A stretch of 20,829 nt of DNA, from positions 1 to 20,829 of the forward strand of contig JAQBTI010000010.1 in the NCBI GenBank assembly GCA_027624995.1, written 5' to 3'. This DNA comes from Chloroflexota bacterium. Its GTDB lineage: Bacteria; Chloroflexota; Dehalococcoidia; Lucifugimonadales; CATQGZ01. The notes beneath the pieces were generated by a model. The model was given only the letters and a program-made list of their open reading frames with translations, had not been told where the DNA came from and ran no database searches. This document shows, piece after piece, positions 14,894 through 20,829 of this stretch. A program made the translations under genes and the position numbers. Each line of letters starts with the position of its first letter. Within the stretch, counting starts at the first letter, position 1.

Positions 14894-17011
14894 CTAGCTC
14901 TCCTCGCCGAACCTCATCAACTCCGCCTGCACCTCTTTCGGAAGATTGGGCGGGACCTGACCGGCCTTGACCTTGGCACTCTGGACCATCAGCCGGACCT
15001 CCTCGACCACCTCCGGGTTTGCCAGGGTCGTGGTGTCACCCACGTCCATAAAGTTCGAGACAGCCGCGATTACGCGGCGCATGATCTTCCCGGAGCGCGT
15101 CTTGGGCAGGTCTTCGGCCACCCAGACGTGGCTAGGGCGGGCGATCGGCCCGATTATCTGAGAAATCGCCCTCTTCACCTGGCCTTCGATATCGTCGTCG
15201 ACACTATAGCCCGGCTTCAGAGACACGTAGATCTCGGGGACGCGGCCCTTTAGCTCGTCGTAGGCCGGCACGGCCGCCGCCTCACCGATCGCCTCCACCG
15301 TCAGCGCCGCCGACTCCAGTTCTTTAGTCCCGAGCCGGTGTCCGGCGACGTTGATAACGTCGTCTATGCGCCCGACGATTCGGAAGTAACCGTCTGCCGC
15401 CTGCATCGCGCCGTCACCGGTCATGTAGGGCCAGTCGCGCCAGTCCTTGCTGTTCGGGTTCTTGTTGTACTTAGCGAAGTAAGTCTCGACGAAGCGGTCT
15501 GGATCGCCGTATATCGTCTGCATGAAGCCCGGCCACGGATTGCTGATGCAAATGTTGCCGGCTTTGCCCGAGCCGGGCTCAACCTCATTGCCGTCCTCGT
15601 CAAGGATGACCGGGTAGATGCCTAGGGCGCCCGGACCGCAGCTTCCTGGCTTCATTGCCTGAAGGCCGGGAAGCGTGGTGCCGATGAAGCCCCCGGTCTC
15701 GGTCTGCCACCACGTGTCGACGATGACGGCCTCGTTCTTGCCCACGACCTCGTGATACCACCGCCAGACCTCCGGCTCTATCGGCTCGCCCACCGTGGTC
15801 ATGTGCTTGAAGTGGTAGTCGTACTTCTGGGGCTCGTCCGGGCCGGACTTCCTCAGCATCCGGATGGTGGTCGGCGCCGTGTGAAATATGTTCACACCGA
15901 GGCGCTCGGCTATCCTCCAGGGCCTACCCGGGTCCGGGAACGTGGGAACCCCCTCGTATAGGACGCTGGTCGCTTGGACCGAAAGAGGGCCGTACACGAT
16001 ATAGGAGTGCCCCGTAATCCAGCCTATGTCGGCGAAGCACCAGTAGACATCCTCGGGGTGGATGTCCTGGTAGTACTTCGACGTCCCGGCGACATAGGAT
16101 AGGTATCCCCCGGTGCTGTGCTGGCAGCCCTTGGGCTTTGCGGTCGTTCCGCTGGTGTACATCAGGAAAAGCGGCGCCTCGGCCGGCATCGAAACCGGAT
16201 CGACTCTCTTGCCACGAAAGTCCTTCAGCAAGTCGTCCACGATGTAGTCGCGTCCCTCGACCATCGGCGTCGGGGACGAATATTTGCCCGGGAACCGCTC
16301 CCACACCAGAACCTTGTCGACCTTCACGCCGCCTTTTTCAGCCTGGGCGACGGCCTCGTCCGCCTTGACCTTGTGATCGAGCAGTTTGCCGTTCCTGTAG
16401 TAGGAGTCCATCGTTATTAGGACGTGACTCTCTGAATCGACGATGCGGTCCCCGCAGGCATTGCCGCTGAACCCACCGAATACCTGGGAGTGGACTACGC
16501 CAAGCCGGGCGCAGGCAAGCATGGCAACCGGTAGCTCTGGGATCATCGGCATATGTAACGTCACGCGGTCGCCTGCCTTGAGACCGCAGAAGTCTCGCAG
16601 CAACGCAGCGAACTCGTTGACCCTGACGTAGAGCTCCTGATAAGTGATTACGCGGTCGCCCTCATCCTCAGGCTCGGCGACCCAGATAAAGGCCGCCTTG
16701 TTCTTTGCCTCGGCGAGGTGCCGGTCGACACAGTTGTACGAGGCGTTTAGCTTGCCGCCTAGGAACCAATTGAAAAACGGAGGGTTCGACGTGTCGAGGG
16801 TCGTGTGCCAGTCCTGGTCCCAGGAAAGGAGGTCGGCATACTCTCGGAAGTACTCCGGGAAGTTGTCCAGGCCGAACCTGTCAAAGACCGCAGGGTCGCT
16901 CATATTCGCCTGGGCAACGAATCCAGCCTTGGGCTCGATCACCTCTTCCTCACGCCAGTGAGACGCGATCTGGGACTCGCTGACATCCATGTTGTCGTTG
17001 GATTCCGTCAT
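14894..17011 (-). CDS. acs: Acetyl-CoA synthetase, AMP-forming
   Basis: This 705-residue enzyme activates acetate with ATP and CoA through acetyl-AMP in the cytoplasm. Visible are the Acs N-terminal region (FFNWFLGGKLNASYNCVDRH), the P-loop YTSGTTAKPKG (285-295), WWQTETGG (434-441) with the tryptophan that limits the acyl pocket to acetate-sized groups, TGDGA (531-535), the hinge GRIDD (547-551) and the C-terminal catalytic lysine K642 in SGKIMRR, normally controlled by acetylation. The P-loop has Ala where most have Gly. The start ATG 17011 has GGAGGAA (17024-17018) seven bases upstream; the frame extends to 17098 without such a site. At 705 residues it is somewhat longer than the usual ~650. 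A propionate-activating relative is the main alternative. Confidence 0.9.
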   Translation of the reverse strand: MTESNDNMDVSESQIASHWREEEVIEPKAGFVAQANMSDPAVFDRFGLDNFPEYFREYADLLSWDQDWHTTLDTSNPPFFNWFLGGKLNASYNCVDRHLAEAKNKAAFIWVAEPEDEGDRVITYQELYVRVNEFAALLRDFCGLKAGDRVTLHMPMIPELPVAMLACARLGVVHSQVFGGFSGNACGDRIVDSESHVLITMDSYYRNGKLLDHKVKADEAVAQAEKGGVKVDKVLVWERFPGKYSSPTPMVEGRDYIVDDLLKDFRGKRVDPVSMPAEAPLFLMYTSGTTAKPKGCQHSTGGYLSYVAGTSKYYQDIHPEDVYWCFADIGWITGHSYIVYGPLSVQATSVLYEGVPTFPDPGRPWRIAERLGVNIFHTAPTTIRMLRKSGPDEPQKYDYHFKHMTTVGEPIEPEVWRWYHEVVGKNEAVIVDTWWQTETGGFIGTTLPGLQAMKPGSCGPGALGIYPVILDEDGNEVEPGSGKAGNICISNPWPGFMQTIYGDPDRFVETYFAKYNKNPNSKDWRDWPYMTGDGAMQAADGYFRIVGRIDDVINVAGHRLGTKELESAALTVEAIGEAAAVPAYDELKGRVPEIYVSLKPGYSVDDDIEGQVKRAISQIIGPIARPSHVWVAEDLPKTRSGKIMRRVIAAVSNFMDVGDTTTLANPEVVEEVRLMVQSAKVKAGQVPPNLPKEVQAELMRFGEES

Positions 17012-17155
17012 AGCTAGTTCCTCCGTGCGTGATGGACAATTAGCGCGCTGGGGCCCCTGTATAAGGCTCCGGCCGACCTTCTGGAGAATGGGACGCAAGG
17101 ATACCAGCGCGATAGGCTGGTTTCAACTCCGAGGCGTCACGGGAGGCTCCTCGGC

Positions 17156-18496
17156 TCAGAAAAGGCGAGGGACGTTCTGCTCCGCCCGTAAACCGCAACC
17201 GCAGCCGGGCGCGAAATTACAGTACTTGGCCATCCAGGTCGGACATGCCGGAAGCTCGCCGGCCGGGGCTCCCGCCTCGAGAAGATCGAGCCGGCGCTGC
17301 GCCTCCTCTCTAATCGCGTCCAACTCGGCAAAGATGACGTCGTACACCATGAACTTGTCGCCCGGGATGGTCTCGTAGTAGAGGATCACGCGCCCTCGCT
17401 TGCTCCCCACCAGGGAGCACTCGAAGGCTATCCGGTCGAAGTAGTGGGAGAAAAAGCGCGCCAGTTCCGACCGCTCGATCATGTCCCTGAGCTTGGGCGC
17501 CCGGAGGATGGTAGGTGCGTCCTGGTAGAGTTGCACCCTGTCGTCGATGCTCCCCAGCCTGACCGGCGCGATCTTGAACTGGCCGGGCGACCCGTACCGC
17601 ATCGCGCTTCCCAGCGCCTGATGGAACCCCATCTGTTGGATCTGAGACATTCGAGAGCGGGAGGACCCTTCCGCGGAAGGGCTGGCTTGGCCTCTCCTCA
17701 GTGCCGTCTTCCTCGGGAACACCAGATCGTTGAGGCGAAGGCCCGTGCTTGGGGGACGGGCTTTCACGAGCTGGTTCTTCAGGTCGGCGGCGATGTCGTT
17801 TCTTGGCTCGATTACCACGCTGTCTCGGGGGACCAAACGCGACCCCTCCTCCGCGTTCTTGCACTCGCAGACCTTCGAGTAGTCGCATCCACGCTCCATC
17901 CACTCACATCGGGGAAGCCCTGACGGGTCTTCACGGTCCATGGCGTCCTGGAAGAGGTCCCGCCGCCGCCGCATCTCTTCACCGATACCCGCCAGGTCGA
18001 GAAATTCGGCCGAGTACACCCTCAACTCGGAGGACTGCCAGTCGCTCTCGCGCTGGTAGACGTAGAGACGCCCCTCGGGGTTCCCTGCCAGTGCACAGTA
18101 CATCCCAAGCTGCTCGAAGTAGGAATTCCGCCCCTCGTAAATGTCAGCGGGAATCGAACTGGTGGTCTTCACCTCGACTAGGACATCCTCATATATATCG
18201 ACCTTTCCGACGATGCCGTCCAGCTCCAGGGTCTGCTCGACGAACTCCTCGGTCGAGATGATCTTGCCAAATACGTCATGGAACCCGGTCCCGGCCATCA
18301 TGAGCTGAAGCCTGTCCAGCGTGGGCCGAATTTCGGGCCGCTTCCAGCGGTAGTAAGCCTGGGCGGGATTCACCAGGTCCGTGACGGAGATACGCCATCG
18401 CGGCCTGCCGGCCCCCACGGCCGCGACCAGCGCGTCCTTAATAGTCCGATTTGCGTCGATGTTCCGGATGAACCGTGCCGCAAGAGGCCCGTCCAT
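17156..18496 (-). CDS. Tandem-duplicated Cas4/RecB-like PD-(D/E)xK nuclease with two four-cysteine clusters
   Basis: This 446-residue protein is made of two homologous halves. Half 1 (about 30-215) has RISVTDLVNP, G-F-H73, D100 in GKVDIYED, E108-V-K110, Q129 (YFEQLGMY), then cysteines 197, 204, 210 and 212. This order is that of Cas4/RecB-like nucleases with an Fe-S cluster, except that the Cas4 N-terminal cysteine (CPRKYY-type) is asparagine. Half 2 (about 250-440) repeats LRLNDLVFPRK, GFH (290-292), a strand pattern like the nuclease core, and cysteines 418, 426, 432 and 434, but the D and ExK positions are Q and ILR, so it should be inactive. The start ATG 18496 has GGAGAGA seven bases upstream; a TTG at 18529 lies too close to the predicted transcription start. 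No CRISPR, AddAB or helicase partner is nearby. Function unknown; DNA end processing is a reasonable guess. Confidence 0.8.
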   Translation of the reverse strand: MDGPLAARFIRNIDANRTIKDALVAAVGAGRPRWRISVTDLVNPAQAYYRWKRPEIRPTLDRLQLMMAGTGFHDVFGKIISTEEFVEQTLELDGIVGKVDIYEDVLVEVKTTSSIPADIYEGRNSYFEQLGMYCALAGNPEGRLYVYQRESDWQSSELRVYSAEFLDLAGIGEEMRRRRDLFQDAMDREDPSGLPRCEWMERGCDYSKVCECKNAEEGSRLVPRDSVVIEPRNDIAADLKNQLVKARPPSTGLRLNDLVFPRKTALRRGQASPSAEGSSRSRMSQIQQMGFHQALGSAMRYGSPGQFKIAPVRLGSIDDRVQLYQDAPTILRAPKLRDMIERSELARFFSHYFDRIAFECSLVGSKRGRVILYYETIPGDKFMVYDVIFAELDAIREEAQRRLDLLEAGAPAGELPACPTWMAKYCNFAPGCGCGLRAEQNVPRLF

Positions 18497-18540
18497 ATCT
18501 TCTCTCCAGGGTGGTGTGAGGGCGATCAACCGACGCGTTT

Positions 18541-18570
18541 ATTATATTCGCGCCGGGAGTGGGATGCCCA
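18541..18570 (-). promoter_or_regulatory. Promoter of the duplicated nuclease gene
   Basis: On the minus strand a perfect -10 TATAAT (18546-18541) has a partial -35 TGGGCA (18570-18565) 18 bases upstream. Transcription would begin near 18534, giving a leader of about 38 bases to the ATG at 18496. Confidence 0.5.
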
Positions 18571-18579
18571 GTGTGGAGC

Positions 18580-18597
18580 GGTGTCACGACGGACACC
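18580..18597. promoter_or_regulatory. Inverted repeat, possible operator in the divergent intergenic region
   Basis: GGTGTC and GACACC are separated by six bases and lie just upstream of the -35 of the nuclease gene, in the 298-bp divergent gap. An 8-bp palindrome CTCGCGAG lies at 18625-18632, about 30 bp upstream of the other gene's -35. Either could bind a regulator shared by both genes; this is inference from position. Confidence 0.35.
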
Positions 18598-18661
18598 CGA
18601 AGACCACCTTTCCGGATATCAGTTCTCGCGAGTCGGGGTCAACGTGAACGATTTCACAATA

Positions 18662-18691
18662 TTGACAAGCGCGACGCGCCGTGTCTAGACT
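18662..18691 (+). promoter_or_regulatory. Promoter of the second solute-binding protein gene
   Basis: A perfect -35 TTGACA (18662-18667) and a -10 TAGACT (18686-18691) are 18 bases apart. The leader to the ATG at 18795 is about 97 bases, with no recognised riboswitch. Confidence 0.55.
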
Positions 18692-18794
18692 GCCTCGACT
18701 TGCGAGGTGCGACATCAACCTCCCTTCATCTCCCGTTGTAAGTCGCCACAAACGACGCGTTCGCCGTGCATAGCAATAGAGGAGGAGTCACAAG

Positions 18795-20783
18795 ATGAAA
18801 CTCAGGAGTGGAGCGTTACTGATCGGACTATCGATAGTCCTGGTCTCCTTGGCCTGTTCCACTGAGACGATCAAGGAGGTTCCTGTAGACAGGATAGTGA
18901 CCCGCGACGTCATCAAGGAGGTGCCTGTCGAGAAGATCGTCGAGGTGGAGAAAACGGTAATTCAGACCGTGGAGGTCGAGAAGCCAGTCGAAGTCATCAG
19001 AGAGGTCGTGAGAGAGGTACAGGTCCCCGGCAAGACGGTGGTGGTCGAGGTGGAGAAAGAGGTCGTCAGGACCGTCGAGGTCGAAAAGCCTGTCATCGTG
19101 ACGCAGATTCTCGTCGCGACGCCGACGGCTGTCCCGGTTGGCGCAGGCCCGTCGGGAGAGCTCCGCATAGCCGAGGCGGACATCGCCTTCCCCAATGTAA
19201 TCCCCTGCAAGTTCGCCTACAACCCCATGATTAACATCTTTCAGTGGAGCATCCTCGATTTCGTCTACTACTTTGGCTTCGAGGATCCCGGCATCAACCT
19301 CATGGGCCTCGGTGAGTCATGGTCTTACAACCCGGACCAGACTGTCCTGACGTGGAACATAAGGAAGGGCGTCGAGTTCGACGGAGGCTGGGGCGAGGTG
19401 AAGGCCCAGGACTGGGAGTGGTCCTGGAACCAGCAGCACTGCGAGGGAACGCTCCACTCCAACATCTTCATCAGCGGGTCCTACACTAAGAAGACCAACG
19501 TAGTCGACGACTACACCATCGAGTTCCATCAGACTGAGCCCAACCTCCTCTACTTTGAGAAGTTCACCGGGATTTCGGGCTTCGCCATCTTCAGCAAGAA
19601 CAAGTTCGACACCCTCGGGGAGCAGAAGGCCGACCGGAACCTCAGCGCCGGGACCGGGCCGTTCAAGCTCGTGAAGTGGAATCCGGGCGACGAGATCGTC
19701 ACGGAGGCCAGGCCCGACCACTATCGGAAGGTGCCCGAGTACATGAACGTCCGCATCCTGGAGATCCCGGAGGCGGCAACGCAGGTAGCCGCCCTGATGG
19801 CAAGGGAGATTGACGTCGCCGATCTGGCCCCGACGGAGGCTGGTCGGGCCGAGGCAACGGGCATCAATATCCTCAAGGTGCTTGGCGACGGCAATAACCA
19901 CATAATCTACCAGGGGCGTTTCTGCTACGGCCCGCAAGGCGTGCTGGACGACAAGGGCAACCCGGTACCAGACCGTCCGGGCTACGATCCATCCAAGCCC
20001 TGGGTCGGTAGCTGCGACCCCGACTCCCAGGAGTGGGAGAATGCCCGTAAGGTCCGGACGGCTGTAGGCCTGGCCCTAGACCGACAGTCCATCCTGGACA
20101 CCATCCAGGGCGGGTTCGGCAGGCTGCCTCTGCAGACCCCGTACCTGTACGGCGCGGCCCTGAACAGGTACGGCCCGATGGCAGAGGCGAGGGGCTTGGA
20201 CTGGAAGCTACCCCCGTACGACCCCGCCGCCGCTAGGGCGTTGCTGGCCGAGGCGGGCTACCCGAATGGCTTCGATGTCACCATGAGGGTGACGACGGGA
20301 AGCCACCCTAATGCCGTCGAGATGGGCGAGGCCATAGTCACGATGCTCAAGGACGTGGGGATCAATGTTTCAATAGAGGTACTCACCTACACCGGAAACA
20401 GGCCGGCTGTCGTGAACCGTGAGAGAGGTGACTGGTGGTTGCAGTCAGGCTCAGGTGAGCCTCCGCAGGCGTTCATAACGAACCCTGTGGAGATTTGGGC
20501 CCTTCGTCGCAACCCAGAGGCGGCCTTCAACACCGGTTTTGAGCTCCCCCAGGCCGTTGCGCTGTCCAAGGCCGGGCAGGGGTGCACGACACAGGAGTGC
20601 GTTGACGAGGCCAGGATAGCGATGTACGACTGGTGGACGCACGACCAAGGCTACACTCAGGTCTTGCTGGCCTGGGGCGCCATGGGCCTCAACCCTGACA
20701 AGATCGCTGCCTGGCCTCAGCCGTTGGGCCTCGGCCAGACCGGCACCCGGTTCTACACGGAGTACGTACAGAAGCCCAGGTAG
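18795..20783 (+). CDS. ABC transporter solute-binding lipoprotein with extended stalk (SBP family 5)
   Basis: This 662-residue lipoprotein is paralogous to the one at 12307-14211. The signal peptide ends at C21 (VSLACSTE). A very long stalk (residues 26-106) of repeats such as KEVPVEKIVEVEK, TVEVEKPVEVIREVVREV and TVEVEKPVIVTQ follows, then ATPTAVPVGAGPSG and the family 5 binding domain, with GTGPFKLVKWNPGDEIVTEA, ARPDHYRKVPEY, EIPEAATQVAALMAREID and GSCDPDSQEWENARKVRTAV. It ends MGLNPDKIAAWPQPLGLG...YVQKPR, like its paralog. The start ATG 18795 has GAGGAGGAG at 18779-18787. Cognate permease genes may follow beyond the window; otherwise it may share the permeases at 10357-12253. Residues near the binding cleft differ (for example QTPYLYGAALNRYGP versus KPGFMFKQAVDQYVP), so the ligand probably differs. 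Confidence 0.93.
   Translation: MKLRSGALLIGLSIVLVSLACSTETIKEVPVDRIVTRDVIKEVPVEKIVEVEKTVIQTVEVEKPVEVIREVVREVQVPGKTVVVEVEKEVVRTVEVEKPVIVTQILVATPTAVPVGAGPSGELRIAEADIAFPNVIPCKFAYNPMINIFQWSILDFVYYFGFEDPGINLMGLGESWSYNPDQTVLTWNIRKGVEFDGGWGEVKAQDWEWSWNQQHCEGTLHSNIFISGSYTKKTNVVDDYTIEFHQTEPNLLYFEKFTGISGFAIFSKNKFDTLGEQKADRNLSAGTGPFKLVKWNPGDEIVTEARPDHYRKVPEYMNVRILEIPEAATQVAALMAREIDVADLAPTEAGRAEATGINILKVLGDGNNHIIYQGRFCYGPQGVLDDKGNPVPDRPGYDPSKPWVGSCDPDSQEWENARKVRTAVGLALDRQSILDTIQGGFGRLPLQTPYLYGAALNRYGPMAEARGLDWKLPPYDPAAARALLAEAGYPNGFDVTMRVTTGSHPNAVEMGEAIVTMLKDVGINVSIEVLTYTGNRPAVVNRERGDWWLQSGSGEPPQAFITNPVEIWALRRNPEAAFNTGFELPQAVALSKAGQGCTTQECVDEARIAMYDWWTHDQGYTQVLLAWGAMGLNPDKIAAWPQPLGLGQTGTRFYTEYVQKPR
18870..19112 (+). 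repeat. Degenerate coding repeats of the lipoprotein stalk
   Basis: The stalk-coding DNA contains near-repeats: ACCGTGGAGGTCGAGAAGCC at 18967-18986 recurs with three differences at 19071-19090, and GAGGTGGAGAAA-type units recur between. They encode V-E-V-E-K-type units, and the copy number is higher than in the paralog at 13987-14118, which suggests expansion by unequal recombination or slippage. Confidence 0.6.
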
Positions 20784-20829
20784 CTAGGGTGGCCTAACAA
20801 GGGCCAGAGGCTCACTGAGCACGATCGAG

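Noticed and set aside
17156..18496. CRISPR Cas4 gene
   Set aside because: No repeat-spacer array and no cas1, cas2 or effector genes are in the window, and the duplicated architecture and cysteine layout differ from Cas4.
20788..20810. Possible hairpin (TGGCC...GGCCA) after the second binding-protein gene
   Set aside because: The stem is short (5-6 bp) and no run of T follows, so a terminator call is not supported.

Overview
The window is about 20.8 kb of GC-rich bacterial DNA, most likely from an uncultivated Chloroflexota related to Dehalococcoidia/SAR202. This is inferred, not proven. The pointers are two large lipoprotein solute-binding proteins with long valine/glutamate/lysine-rich stalks (KEVPVEKIVEVEK-type) between the lipidated cysteine and the binding domain, a mandelate racemase-like enzyme of a superfamily heavily expanded in SAR202, and FabL-type fatty-acid genes. 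Start codons are often GTG or TTG with good Shine-Dalgarno sequences.

Layout. (1) 56-1610 (-): an acetolactate-synthase-like ThDP enzyme broken by two single-base frameshifts, divergent from (2) 1803-3239 (+), a soluble transhydrogenase/dihydrolipoamide-dehydrogenase-type flavoprotein. (3) 3523-6885 (+): a compact lipid-synthesis operon with a two-subunit MaoC/HadAB-type dehydratase, plsX, fabG and fabL. It is bracketed by two directly oriented copies of a ~140-bp noncoding repeat. (4) 7168-8340 (+): an enolase-superfamily (mandelate racemase-type) enzyme. (5) 8407-9418 (-): a frameshifted gene for a solitary restriction-like protein, with a possible EVE/PUA-like N-terminus and a C-terminal HSDR_N-type PD-(D/E)xK nuclease. 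(6) 9494-14211 (-): an oligopeptide/dipeptide-type ABC uptake operon (binding protein, two permeases, alpha/beta hydrolase) without ATPase genes, read from a strong promoter with a hairpin at the predicted start of transcription. (7) 14573-14803 (+): a small NifU-domain-like protein without the CxxC motif. (8) 14894-17011 (-): AMP-forming acetyl-CoA synthetase. (9) 17156-18496 (-): a Cas4/RecB-like nuclease protein that is a full internal tandem duplication, active-looking in the first half and degenerate in the second, with a four-cysteine cluster at the end of each half. (10) 18795-20783 (+): a second binding protein, paralogous to the one in the transport operon but with a much longer stalk.

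How the genes fit together. The 3.5-6.9 kb operon supplies the dehydration, ketoreduction and enoyl-reduction steps of type II fatty acid synthesis plus PlsX, which passes acyl groups to phospholipid synthesis; no condensing enzyme lies in the window. The transporter, hydrolase, acetyl-CoA synthetase, mandelate-racemase-like enzyme and ThDP enzyme suggest a heterotroph scavenging small organic acids, peptides or sugar acids. The two nuclease genes are the most enigmatic content: neither sits beside a CRISPR array, a methyltransferase or helicase genes within the window. No rRNA, tRNA, CRISPR array, transposase or integrase was recognised.
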